Shown: piece after piece, positions 24,852-32,492 of the stretch
Numbering within the stretch: the stretch's first letter is position 1
Layout: each line of letters starts with the position of its first letter
Assembly (NCBI GenBank): GCA_027622715.1
Contig: JAQBYN010000002.1
Location: 1 to 64,000 of the forward strand
Direction: 5' to 3'
Length of the DNA: 64,000 nucleotides
Source of the DNA: Pseudomonadota bacterium
Lineage (GTDB): Bacteria; Pseudomonadota; Alphaproteobacteria; SHVP01
The notes under the pieces: generated by a model
What the model saw: the letters and a program-made list of their open reading frames with translations, nothing else
What the model was told of the DNA's origin: nothing
Databases searched by the model: none
Translations under genes and position numbers: made by a program

Positions 24852-25196
24852 ATGGCGCAATTCATGATGCTTTTGAACGTGTCCGGGCAGGCGCCCGCGG
24901 GTTCACCGGAGGAGATGCAGGAAATTCTCAAGCGGTACGGCGACTGGAGCCGGAAACTGGGGGAATCGGGAAAACTGGTCAACGGCGCCAAACTCGCTGA
25001 TGACCGCGGTCGCCTATTGCGGAACGAAGGGTCACGGGTGGTCGTTGACGGCCCATTCTCCGAGACCAAAGAAATGATCGGCGGCTTTTTCATCGTCGAG
25101 GCCGAGAATTACGATGCCGCGGCGGAAGTTGCCAAAACCTGTCCCCACCTCGAGCTGGGTGGCACGATCGAGCTTCGCCAAGTCGACAATATGTAA
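24852..25196 (+). CDS. YCII-related DGPF-domain protein
   Basis: 114 residues from the ATG at 24852. It has the YCII-like alpha/beta fold with the eponymous DGPF motif: 'FMMLLNVSGQAPAGSPEEMQEILKRYGDWSRKLGESGKLVNGAKLADDRGRLLRNEGSRVVVDGPFSETKEMIGGFFIVEAENYDAAAEVAKTCPHLELGGTIELRQVD'. DGPF proteins are the conserved partners of ECF42 sigma factors and are their main regulatory targets; their biochemical role is unknown. The sigma gene starts 56 bp downstream, and a matching promoter lies upstream. Confidence 0.9.
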   Translation: MAQFMMLLNVSGQAPAGSPEEMQEILKRYGDWSRKLGESGKLVNGAKLADDRGRLLRNEGSRVVVDGPFSETKEMIGGFFIVEAENYDAAAEVAKTCPHLELGGTIELRQVDNM

Positions 25197-25208
25197 TCAA
25201 GCGCTGGG

Positions 25209-25249
25209 GCCGCAGGTTGGTTTTCTCCCGCCTGCGGCTTTAGACTTTT
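25209..25249 (+). terminator. Internal terminator-like hairpin between DGPF and sigma genes
   Basis: GCCGCAGG (25209-25216) pairs perfectly with CCTGCGGC (25231-25238), followed by TTTAGACTTTTT. It lies 12 bp after the DGPF stop and only 15 bp before the sigma-factor GTG, so most transcripts from the upstream promoter should end here and only read-through yields sigma factor. Confidence 0.75.
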
Positions 25250-25252
25250 TCG

Positions 25253-26539
25253 GTGGCACACAAACAAGTCGACAGTCTGGTCGATCACCTCTTTCGACAC
25301 AAAGCGGGGGAGATGGTTGCCATCCTTGCGCGCCACGTTGGCGTGCGGCATCTCGATCTTGTCGAGGATGTCGTCCAAGAGGCGCTGGCGCGAGCGATGC
25401 GCGATTGGCCGTTCAAGGGCATTCCGAGCGACCCGTCTGCGTGGCTCTACCAGGTCGCGCGCAATGCCGCGCTCGATACGATCCGGCGCCGCGCGACCCG
25501 AGCGCGCTCGCAGGACGATGTCGTCGATCTTCTGTACACACGTCTAGCGACCGAAGGCGACCGGCCCTTCGCCGCGGAAATCGCCGACGACCAGTTGCGC
25601 ATGATTTTCGTCGCTTGCCACCCCGCGATTCCTGCGCCAGCGCGTGTTGCCTTGACCTTGAAAACTGTCGGCGGGTTTGGGGTGGGCGAGATCGCGCGCG
25701 CGTTTCTGGTGCCCGAGGCCACCGTTGCGCAGCGACTGGTGCGCGCCAAGCGTCTGATCGCCGATCAGGCCTTGCCCTATGCGGTGCCGGGCCCTGATGA
25801 GCTTGCCGAACGACTGAACTCGGTGGTCGATGTCCTCTACCTGATGTTCAACGAAGGCTATGGCGCTTCGGCCGGCGAAGACCTGATCCGCTTCGATCTG
25901 TGCGCCGAGGCGGTGCGCCTTGCTGAAATCGTGGCGACGCATCCAGTGACCGAGACGCCGGAAACGTGCGCGCTGGTCGCCCTGATGCGGTTCCAGGGGG
26001 CGCGCCTGCCAGCGCGCCAGAATGCGGACGGCGAACTTCTTTTGTTGCCGGAACAGGATCGCGCCCGCTGGGATCGTGACTGGATTGAGCGCGGACTCTC
26101 CTTTCTCGACCGGTCCGCTGGCGGCGATGTTCTGACACGGTTGCACCTAGAGGCGGGCATTGCCGCGTGCCATGCCGTCGCCCCGGATTATGCCAGCACC
26201 GATTGGACCACCATCGCGCGCCATTACGCGGCGTTGGTCACGCTCGATGCCTCGCCCGTTCTGGTTCTTAATCAAGCGGTCGCCGTGGCCGAGTTGGACG
26301 GGGCTCAGGCCGGGCTAGCGATTGCCCAACGTGTCGCGGATGCACCGGCCCTGCGAGACTATTATCTGTTACCGGCGACGCTGGGCGAACTCCATCGCCG
26401 CCTCGGCCATAACGCTGAAGCCGCCGCAGCCTTTGAGCGCGCCCTAGCGCTATCGCGCGCCGAGCCGGTACGCCGTTTTATCAAGAAGCGCTTGGTGGAA
26501 GTGTCGGAACGCGAACCGCTAGGCGTCGATAACGCGTAG
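25253..26539 (+). CDS. ECF42-type RNA polymerase sigma factor with C-terminal extension
   Basis: 428 residues. Region 2 is at about 1-80 ('LVEDVVQEALARAMRDWPFKGIPSDPSAWLYQVARNAALDTIRRR'), region 4 at about 115-170 ('LKTVGGFGVGEIARAFLVPEATVAQRLVRAKRLI'). The remaining 250 residues are the long alpha-helical, TPR-like extension characteristic of ECF42 ('LYLMFNEGYGAS', 'YDLPAT'-like C-terminal stretch 'LRDYYLLPATLGELHRRLGHNAEAAAAFERALAL'). No anti-sigma gene is nearby; in ECF42 the extension itself is thought to regulate activity. The start is GTG with no clear Shine-Dalgarno site, and a hairpin precedes it, so expression should be low. The 3' end overlaps the convergent M24 gene by 21 bp. Confidence 0.93.
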   Translation: MAHKQVDSLVDHLFRHKAGEMVAILARHVGVRHLDLVEDVVQEALARAMRDWPFKGIPSDPSAWLYQVARNAALDTIRRRATRARSQDDVVDLLYTRLATEGDRPFAAEIADDQLRMIFVACHPAIPAPARVALTLKTVGGFGVGEIARAFLVPEATVAQRLVRAKRLIADQALPYAVPGPDELAERLNSVVDVLYLMFNEGYGASAGEDLIRFDLCAEAVRLAEIVATHPVTETPETCALVALMRFQGARLPARQNADGELLLLPEQDRARWDRDWIERGLSFLDRSAGGDVLTRLHLEAGIAACHAVAPDYASTDWTTIARHYAALVTLDASPVLVLNQAVAVAELDGAQAGLAIAQRVADAPALRDYYLLPATLGELHRRLGHNAEAAAAFERALALSRAEPVRRFIKKRLVEVSEREPLGVDNA

Positions 26540-27781
26540 GCGCGAGACGTTAGAGGTCAGCGCCTCGAACCCGTCTTTGGTAACGCGGATCGTGTCTTCG
26601 AGATGCAAGGTGCCCCAGCCGAGTTCGAAGTAGGGCATGTCGATGTTGATCACCATGTTCTCTTGGAGCACGAAGTCGAACTCGCCGCCCGCGTACACGT
26701 CGTCGCCTAACGGCAAGGGGTTGTCGGTGTGCTCCAGCCCGAGACTATGGGGCGACACATAGAAGTATTCCGGAAAACCGCTTTTCTGAATCACGCCAAT
26801 GGTCTTTTCGGTCAGCGCGCTGCGGGTGATGCCGGGCCGGATCATCTCGCAAGCGGCCTCCCACCCGGTTTCCATCGCGCGGGCCCGGCGCAGCAATTCC
26901 TCTGACGGCTCGCCGACCACCAACGTGCGGCCGATGTCGCCGAGGTAGTGGTCATATTCGGCCAGCGAATCGAGAAACATGGCTTCGCCTGGCACCACCT
27001 TGCCGTGCGGCAGGCCGCCCAACGTGGTGACGATATAGCGGCCTTTGCCGTCGCGTTTTGAGACTTCGGTGAAGTAGGCGCGCTCGATGTCGGCCCAATC
27101 CGCACCGTCATGCACGATCGCGAGTGCGGCCTCGACGCCAGCCTCGTTGAGGATGGCCGCTTTGCGCATCAGGGCGATTTCGGCGTCAGACTTCACCATG
27201 CGGATTTCGCGGAAGATGTTGGTCGCCTCGATCGCGTCGATGCCGGGCAGGCCCATGTTGTTCATCCAGCCCAACACGCGTGGATCGTCGGTGCCGAGGC
27301 GCGCTTTTTCGAGCCCGGCGTCCTTCAGAATTCGACGCAGTCCCCAAGCCGGGGTTGCCGCCATGCGCGCCGCATGGTCCTTGGCGCGGTCGGCCCAAGT
27401 TTGCTCCAGCGGTGTGAGGGGGGCGCCGGCGCGGACCGGCCAACCGTTCCAGGCGGCGGGCTCGGGCTCGCCGGTTTTCGGATCGACGCCTGCGTCGCCG
27501 GTGGAGCGCCCAGAATAGTCGGAGAACATCACAACGTTGGGCACCCAGGTCGGCGTGACCTCGGTTAGGCGTTCGGCATTGATGGCGGCGTTGATGACAA
27601 GTCCGGCGGGCGCATTTTCGCGTCGCGGCAACACGGCGTAGCTGTTGAATGTCCAACCACCCGACGAGAACAAGTCCCAATAGTCGGTCAGGTAATAGAC
27701 ATTGATCGCCGTTGAGGCGACGAGGCCATCAAGCCCATATTTGTCCATGACGGCATAGGCGCGGTCTTTGTTGAGCAGCAT
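26519..27781 (-). CDS. M24-family peptidase (Xaa-Pro dipeptidase/creatinase type)
   Basis: 420 residues: a creatinase-like N-terminal domain (about 1-170) and a pita-bread M24 domain. Metal-ligand regions: Asp in 'MFLDSLAEYDHYLGDIGRT' (two Asp), His in 'SLGLEHTDNP', and Glu in 'LHLEDTI'. The usual 'G(M/V)...EP' Glu before the last ligand appears as Asp in 'ENMVINIDMP', a variation that may favour a non-peptidase substrate (creatinase or DMSP-lyase-like members also deviate). It is the last gene of the minus-strand set with SDR, CoA-transferase and acyl-CoA dehydrogenase, 27 bp from the SDR. Confidence 0.85.
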   Translation of the reverse strand: MLLNKDRAYAVMDKYGLDGLVASTAINVYYLTDYWDLFSSGGWTFNSYAVLPRRENAPAGLVINAAINAERLTEVTPTWVPNVVMFSDYSGRSTGDAGVDPKTGEPEPAAWNGWPVRAGAPLTPLEQTWADRAKDHAARMAATPAWGLRRILKDAGLEKARLGTDDPRVLGWMNNMGLPGIDAIEATNIFREIRMVKSDAEIALMRKAAILNEAGVEAALAIVHDGADWADIERAYFTEVSKRDGKGRYIVTTLGGLPHGKVVPGEAMFLDSLAEYDHYLGDIGRTLVVGEPSEELLRRARAMETGWEAACEMIRPGITRSALTEKTIGVIQKSGFPEYFYVSPHSLGLEHTDNPLPLGDDVYAGGEFDFVLQENMVINIDMPYFELGWGTLHLEDTIRVTKDGFEALTSNVSRLRVIDA

Positions 27782-27808
27782 GAGCCCTCGTTATCTAGGC
27801 GCGGGAAA

Positions 27809-28606
27809 TTAGGCGAGCGTTCGGCTACGGCCGCCGTCGGTGAGGATCGAGGTGCCGGTGATGTTGCTAGCGGCATCCGAGCACAGGAACACAACGATAC
27901 GCGCGACATCAACGGGATCGCCCATCGTTTTGAACGGGCTGTCTTTCGTGAAGTCAGCCTCGATTTCGGCGAGCGACTTGCCGGTGTCGCGCGACAGGTT
28001 GTCGAACAGCGTGGTGATGCGCCCGGTTTTGGTCGGGCCGGGGTTCACGGCGTTGACCGAAATACCGTCGGCGCCGACTTCGTCAGCCAGGCCCTTGGTG
28101 ACGGCCAGCAGGGCGGCGTTAGAGGAGGAGCCGGGCAGCAGGCGCGGGTTCGGTTGTTTGCCAGTGTCGCCGACGATGGTAACGATACGCCCGTATTTTT
28201 GTTGGCGCATCGCCGGAATGACGGCGCGCATCATCCGCACTGTGCCGAAGAACTTGAGCGCGAACGCGTCATCCCACACTTTGTCGGGGATCTCCCAAAA
28301 AATGCCGCCCTGTGCCGCACCGGCGCAATTGGCGAGGATGTCGATGCGCCCGAACTTGTCCAACGCCTGTTTGGCGATGGCGTCGGGCACAGCCGGGTCG
28401 GTCAAGTCGGCATAGATCGGCAAGAGGTCGCTGCAAAATGCTTTGGTCAGCTCGTCGCAGATCGGTTCCAACGGGTCTTCTTTGCGGGATACGAGAACCA
28501 GTTTGGTGCCCTCGCCAGCCATTTGCCGGGCGCTCTCGGCGCCGAGGCCGAGACTGCCGCCGGTGACGATGGCGACCTTGTCCTTGAGCTTGAGATCGAA
28601 CGGCAT
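27809..28606 (-). CDS. Short-chain dehydrogenase/reductase (SDR)
   Basis: 265 residues, classical SDR: cofactor motif 'VAIVTGGSLGLGAESARQMAGEG', 'ILANCAGAAQGG' in the NNAG position, and the active-site region 'GRIVTIVGDTGKQPNPRLLPGSSSNAALLAVTKGLADE'. Here the YxxxK motif is not present as such: the expected Tyr/Lys segment reads SSNAALLAVTK, so the general-acid Tyr seems replaced. The C-terminus is a standard 'NITGTSILTDGGRSR'. It may still bind NAD(P)H but with altered chemistry. It is co-directional with, and 17 bp downstream of, the CoA-transferase gene. Confidence 0.85.
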   Translation of the reverse strand: MPFDLKLKDKVAIVTGGSLGLGAESARQMAGEGTKLVLVSRKEDPLEPICDELTKAFCSDLLPIYADLTDPAVPDAIAKQALDKFGRIDILANCAGAAQGGIFWEIPDKVWDDAFALKFFGTVRMMRAVIPAMRQQKYGRIVTIVGDTGKQPNPRLLPGSSSNAALLAVTKGLADEVGADGISVNAVNPGPTKTGRITTLFDNLSRDTGKSLAEIEADFTKDSPFKTMGDPVDVARIVVFLCSDAASNITGTSILTDGGRSRTLA

Positions 28607-28623
28607 GGCGCTGCTCCGTACTG

Positions 28624-29751
28624 TTAGGGCGCAAATTCCGCGCGCAACGCGGCATTGTGGGCGCCGAGCGACGGGATCGGTTTGGCGGGCAGGGGTTGAT
28701 CGGATAGGCGAATGGGCGACGCGACAAGATCAATGTCGCCTGCGACCGAGCCAACCGTCATGCGGCGTAGTTGCGGGTGGTGCGAGAAATCTTCCACCGT
28801 GTTGACCGCGCCGTAAGCAATTTGCGCCGCCTCAAGTTTTCTTGAGATGTCGTCGCGCGTGTGCTGCGCGAACACCGTGCTCACCACGGCGTCCAACTGG
28901 GCGCGATGCGCGACCCGGTCCACGTTGGTGGCGAATTCCGGCTTGGTCGTTAACGATGGATTGCCGAGAACCTCGGCACACAAGTTCGCCCATTCGCGCT
29001 GGTTCTGGATCGAAATGGCGACTGGCTTGTCGTCCTTGGTGTTGTAGGCGCCGTAGGGCGCGATGCCGGGGTGATTGAGGCCGACGCGGGCTGGTGGTTT
29101 GCCGGTGTGTTCTTGCAACAGCAGCGGCACCGTCATCCAGTCCGACAGCGCATCAAACAACGACACCTGCAGGCCGGTGCCACGGCCGGTTTTCTCGCGT
29201 TGGAGGATTGCCTGGGTGATGCCCTGCACCGCGTACATCCCCGCGGCGATGTCGCACAAACTGACGCCAACGCGGGCGGGTTCTTCCGGGCCGCCGGTAA
29301 TCGCGGCCAAGCCGGTCTCGCATTGGATAAGAAAATCGTACGCCTTCATATCGCGGTAGGGGCCGTTTTCGCCGTAACCAGATATGTCGCAGGTGATGAG
29401 GCGCGGGTATTTGGTGCGTAGGTCGTCGGACCCAAGCCCGGCGCGGGCCGCGGCGCCTGGCGCCAGGTTCTGGATAAAGACATCGGCCTTGGCCAGCATG
29501 CGGTGGAGCATGGCGTTGTCGTCGGCGTTCTTGATGTTGGCGATCACCGATTCTTTGCCGCGGCTGAGCCAGACAAAATACGCACTCAGTCCATTGACGG
29601 CGGTGTCGTAGGCGCGGGCGAAGTCGCCCTCGGCGCGTTCCACTTTGATCACCCGTGCGCCGGCATCGGCGAGGCGCGACGAACAAAACGGCGCGGCTAC
29701 GGCTTGTTCGAGTGAGACGACGAGGACGCCGTCGAGCGGCGCGAATACCAT
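28624..29751 (-). CDS. Family III CoA transferase (CaiB/BaiF type)
   Basis: 375 residues from the ATG at 29751, which shares one base with the stop of the upstream acyl-CoA dehydrogenase (TGATG). Family features: 'LDGVLVVSLEQAVAAPFCSSRLADAGARVIKVER', 'WLSRGKESVIANIKNADD', 'LITCDISGYGENGPYRDMKAYDFLIQCETGLAAITGG', and 'VGVSLCDIAAGMYAVQGI', where the Asp of CDIAAG is the likely catalytic residue. It moves CoA between carboxylic acids and so activates a pathway substrate. Coupling with the dehydrogenase suggests activation followed by alpha,beta-oxidation. Confidence 0.92.
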   Translation of the reverse strand: MVFAPLDGVLVVSLEQAVAAPFCSSRLADAGARVIKVERAEGDFARAYDTAVNGLSAYFVWLSRGKESVIANIKNADDNAMLHRMLAKADVFIQNLAPGAAARAGLGSDDLRTKYPRLITCDISGYGENGPYRDMKAYDFLIQCETGLAAITGGPEEPARVGVSLCDIAAGMYAVQGITQAILQREKTGRGTGLQVSLFDALSDWMTVPLLLQEHTGKPPARVGLNHPGIAPYGAYNTKDDKPVAISIQNQREWANLCAEVLGNPSLTTKPEFATNVDRVAHRAQLDAVVSTVFAQHTRDDISRKLEAAQIAYGAVNTVEDFSHHPQLRRMTVGSVAGDIDLVASPIRLSDQPLPAKPIPSLGAHNAALRAEFAP

Positions 29752-30929
29752 CAATAGCTACGCGGCAGGCCGAGCACATGCTCGCCGATGAAGGCGAGGA
29801 TGAGGTTGGTCGAGATCGGCGCGACCTGATACAGCCGGGTTTCGCGAAACTTGCGTTCGACATCGTATTCTGTGGCGAAGCCGAAGCCGCCGTGGGTCTG
29901 GACGCACATTTCGGCGGCCTCCCAGGCAGCTTCAGACGCGAGCATCTTGGCCATGTTGGCCTCTGCGCCGCAGGGGACGCCGGCGTCAAACTTACGCGCG
30001 GCGTCTTTGACCATGAGGTTTGCCGCTTCGATATGGGCGTAGGCGCGGGCAATCGGGAACTGGATACCCTGGTTCTGGCCGATTGGACGGCCAAACACGC
30101 TGCGATCCTTGGCGTAGGCGGTTCCTTTGTCGATGAACCAGCGGCCATCACCAATGCATTCGTGTGCGATCAGGATGCGCTCGGCGTTCATCCCATCGAT
30201 GATGTAGCGGAAGCCTTTGCCCTCGACGCCGATGAGGTTTTCGGCCGGCACCTCCATGTCGTCGAAGAACACTTCACACGACGAATGGTTCATCATTGTC
30301 TCGAGCGGGCGGATGGTCAGGCCGTTGTTTTTTGCGGCCTGCATATCGACGACCATGACGGAGAGCCCGTCCGTACGCTTTTCCACCTGATCCTTCGGTG
30401 TCGTGCGTGCCAGCAACAGCATCAGGTCGGAATATTCGGCGCGGCTGGTCCACACCTTCTGGCCGTTGACGATATACTTGTCGCCCTTCTTCACCGCGGT
30501 TGTGCGCAATGAAAGGGTATCGGTGCCGCTTGTCGGTTCGGTCACGCCGAACGCCTGGAGACGTAGTGCGCCGCTGGCGATCTTGGGCAACCAGCGCGCC
30601 TTCTGCTCTGGATTGCCGTGCCGCAAGATTGTGCCCATCGTGTACATCTGGGCGTGGCATGCGCCGCCGTTGCAGCCGGCGCGTTGAATTTCTTCGAGGA
30701 TCGCGCCGGCATGGGTGATGTCGAGGCCGCTGCCGCCGTATTCTTCCGGAATTAGGCAGGCGAGGAAGCCTGACTCGGTCAGCGCCGTGACGAATTCCTG
30801 CGGGTAGGCTTTGACCCGATCCTTGTCGCGCCAATATTCGCCAGGAAAATCGGCGCACAGGGCACGGACCGCCTCGCGAATTTGTTCAAGGTCTTCCGGT
30901 TCGCTTGCCATCTCGGCTACTGCGCTCAT
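29751..30929 (-). CDS. Acyl-CoA dehydrogenase
   Basis: 392 residues; the ATG at 30929 follows AGGATGA. Domains in order: helical N-domain ('LIPEEYGGSGLDITHAGAILEEIQRAG'), beta domain ('LQAFGVTEPTSGTDTLSLRTTAVKKGDKYIVNGQKVWTS'), helical C-domain ('RSVFGRPIGQNQGIQFPIARAY', 'QTHGGFGFATEYDVERKFRETRL'). The usual 'I.EGT' segment holding the catalytic Glu in medium-chain enzymes reads 'YQVAPIST' here, so the base must come from elsewhere. FAD-dependent oxidation of an acyl-CoA is expected. It heads the operon with the CoA transferase. Confidence 0.92.
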   Translation of the reverse strand: MSAVAEMASEPEDLEQIREAVRALCADFPGEYWRDKDRVKAYPQEFVTALTESGFLACLIPEEYGGSGLDITHAGAILEEIQRAGCNGGACHAQMYTMGTILRHGNPEQKARWLPKIASGALRLQAFGVTEPTSGTDTLSLRTTAVKKGDKYIVNGQKVWTSRAEYSDLMLLLARTTPKDQVEKRTDGLSVMVVDMQAAKNNGLTIRPLETMMNHSSCEVFFDDMEVPAENLIGVEGKGFRYIIDGMNAERILIAHECIGDGRWFIDKGTAYAKDRSVFGRPIGQNQGIQFPIARAYAHIEAANLMVKDAARKFDAGVPCGAEANMAKMLASEAAWEAAEMCVQTHGGFGFATEYDVERKFRETRLYQVAPISTNLILAFIGEHVLGLPRSY

Positions 30930-31031
30930 GCCGTCATCCTGGGTTTTGTCGTGGGCCGGAGCCCGCTGCAACGGGCCGTGCTGTGGGCATTTACTACCAG
31001 CAACGGTGCCCAAGCGAAAGAACGGGTCGGC

Positions 31032-31586
31032 CTAGCCGCGATCGCCGCGGATCATCCGCATCAAGGTGCGGTCACGGTTGATCACCAGATGCTTGGCCAC
31101 GGCGCCGACGTGTACGACCAGAAGGATGAGTAGGACGGGCCGGGCCAGGGTCGCGTGGATCGCCTCGGCGGCGTTGTGCAGGTCGCGCGAGGCGCCGATC
31201 GGGCTGGGCACGCTGAACCAGCCGAAGACGTGAAGAGCGCCTTCGCGCCCGGTCCATTCGCCGACCGGCCCGGTCACGGCTAAACCGAAAATCGCCAGAA
31301 GGAGTGCCCAATGCACGACCTTGGCGGCGATCAATTGCCAGCGCGGGCCGGGTAGAGGCGGCGGAAACCCCTCGCGGACTCGCCAAAAGACGCGAAATAG
31401 GATGGGCAGGGCGGCCAGTGTGCCGATGGAGACATGAAGCGCCTGAAGTGCGGCGCGGTCCGGACCGCGCGGCATGTCGTGAAAAATCAGGCCGATGCCG
31501 AACAGCGCGAGCACGGCGCCGCCCACGATCCAGTGGTTGAGCCGGGAGACCAGCGCGTATCCTTGCGGGCCGTTTCGATCGGTCAT
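31032..31586 (-). CDS. Cytochrome b561 (diheme membrane cytochrome)
   Basis: 184 residues from the ATG at 31586. Four membrane helices, each bearing or flanked by the family His ligands: 'RLNHWIVGGAVLALFGIGLIF', 'ALHVSIGTLAALPILFRVFW', 'KVVHWALLLAIFGLAVTGPVGEW' and 'NAAEAIHATLARPVLLILLVVHVGAVAKHLV'. It shuttles electrons across the inner membrane between quinol and a periplasmic or cytoplasmic acceptor. It stands between the acyl-CoA operon and the Lys/Ala-tailed protein on the same strand; a terminator separates it from the latter. Confidence 0.88.
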   Translation of the reverse strand: MTDRNGPQGYALVSRLNHWIVGGAVLALFGIGLIFHDMPRGPDRAALQALHVSIGTLAALPILFRVFWRVREGFPPPLPGPRWQLIAAKVVHWALLLAIFGLAVTGPVGEWTGREGALHVFGWFSVPSPIGASRDLHNAAEAIHATLARPVLLILLVVHVGAVAKHLVINRDRTLMRMIRGDRG

Positions 31587-31663
31587 GTTGATGAACCTCA
31601 CCCTTTGCGGACTGACACGGTCCGCGGCCGCCGATCCGTCGTGCCGCCGGAACATGCGCGAGA

Positions 31664-31691
31664 CAAAAAAAGAAGCGCCCGAAGGCGCCTC
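31664..31691 (-). terminator. Rho-independent terminator with UUCG-type loop
   Basis: On the minus strand an 8-bp stem GAGGCGCC/GGCGCTTC (one G-U pair) encloses a TTCG tetraloop and runs into TTTTTTT. It lies about 28 bp after the stop of the Lys/Ala-tailed protein and ends its transcript before cytochrome b561. Confidence 0.88.
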
Positions 31692-31718
31692 TTCAATCAC
31701 ATAGTGTCGAGGAGGTCG

Positions 31719-32324
31719 CTACTTCGAAACCTCTTCAACAATCTTGTCGTAGTCTTTTTCCGTTTCGCCGCGCGTGATCTGGTCGAGCTCGACCTGAACG
31801 ATGCGCAGGATGCGGGCGATGTAGTCGGCGCGCCACTGGGCCCGGAACGCCTCAGTGATGTCGTCCGGTTTGTAGTCTTCGATCGCTTGATGCGAGGCCC
31901 ACTTCTTACCCTGTGCAAGCCGCTCGTGGGTGTCGACACGCTCGCGGATCACCGACACTTCGCCGGTCAACGCCATAATCATGGCAAGCAACTTGTCGAT
32001 GTTAGGATCGTCGAAGAAATAAGGACGGCGGCCTTTGGCTGTACGGATGCGTTTGACCTTGGGCTCCGGATAAGCATGGCCCGGGATCCACTTGGTCGAG
32101 GAGGCCTTCGGTTTCGCCGCGCGTCGGGTTGATTTGCGGGCGGCCGCCTTCTTGGCCGGTTTTTTTACCGCCTTGCGCGCTGCTTTTTTCGCGGGTTTTC
32201 TCGCTGCTTTTTTGGCGACCTTACGAGTCGCTTTTTTCGCGGGTTTTCTCACTGCTTTCTTTGCAGCCTTTTTGGCTGGCCTTTTTGCCGCGCCCTTGGA
32301 TTTCTTTTTCGCTGCCTTGGCCAT
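31719..32324 (-). CDS. Histone H1-like Lys/Ala-tailed protein, paralogue of the protein at 3529-4029
   Basis: 201 residues. Residues 1-78 form a highly basic tail built of KPAKKAxRK-type repeats, close to bacterial histone H1-like tails. The C-terminal domain starts near 92: RRPYFFDDPNIDKLLAMIMALTGEVSV, 'RERVDTHERLAQG', 'AIEDYKPDD', then 'ARILRIVQVELDQIT'. It shares the core 'YF.DP..DKL..MIMAL..E.SV.R.R.DT.ERL' with the paralogue. AGGGAGGAA precedes the ATG and an intrinsic terminator follows, so it is a single-gene unit, likely well expressed. A nucleoid- or RNA-binding role is inferred from the tail only; the globular domain is unknown to me. Confidence 0.8.
   Translation of the reverse strand: MAKAAKKKSKGAAKRPAKKAAKKAVRKPAKKATRKVAKKAARKPAKKAARKAVKKPAKKAAARKSTRRAAKPKASSTKWIPGHAYPEPKVKRIRTAKGRRPYFFDDPNIDKLLAMIMALTGEVSVIRERVDTHERLAQGKKWASHQAIEDYKPDDITEAFRAQWRADYIARILRIVQVELDQITRGETEKDYDKIVEEVSK
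32115..32310 (-). repeat. Degenerate tandem coding repeats of the Lys/Ala tail
   Basis: The tail-coding DNA is a run of imperfect repeats of roughly 12-36 bp encoding KPAKKA(A/T)RK units. Similar units make this stretch prone to length change by slippage or recombination. It is coding sequence, not a CRISPR. Confidence 0.7.
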
Positions 32325-32492
32325 GTTGTTCCTCCCTATTGCAGGCGTCAGCGCCCCTCAAATTTCTCCGGATCATACGCTGGATAGGGCCTAGTTCAAT
32401 ACTGCGCACTGACATACGTCAATTCGTTGCCGGCGCTTCGAACGCATCGCGGGCTGTGCTAGTTTGCCCGGCCTTGAGGAGAGGGGCGATCT

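Noticed and set aside
29153-30154. 333-codon minus-strand frame across the CoA transferase and acyl-CoA dehydrogenase
   Set aside because: Spans the junction of two well-supported genes in a third frame and has low-complexity Arg/Ser composition.
32115-32310. Repeat array that could suggest a CRISPR
   Set aside because: Repeats are degenerate, have no unique spacers of constant length, and encode a Lys/Ala-rich tail.
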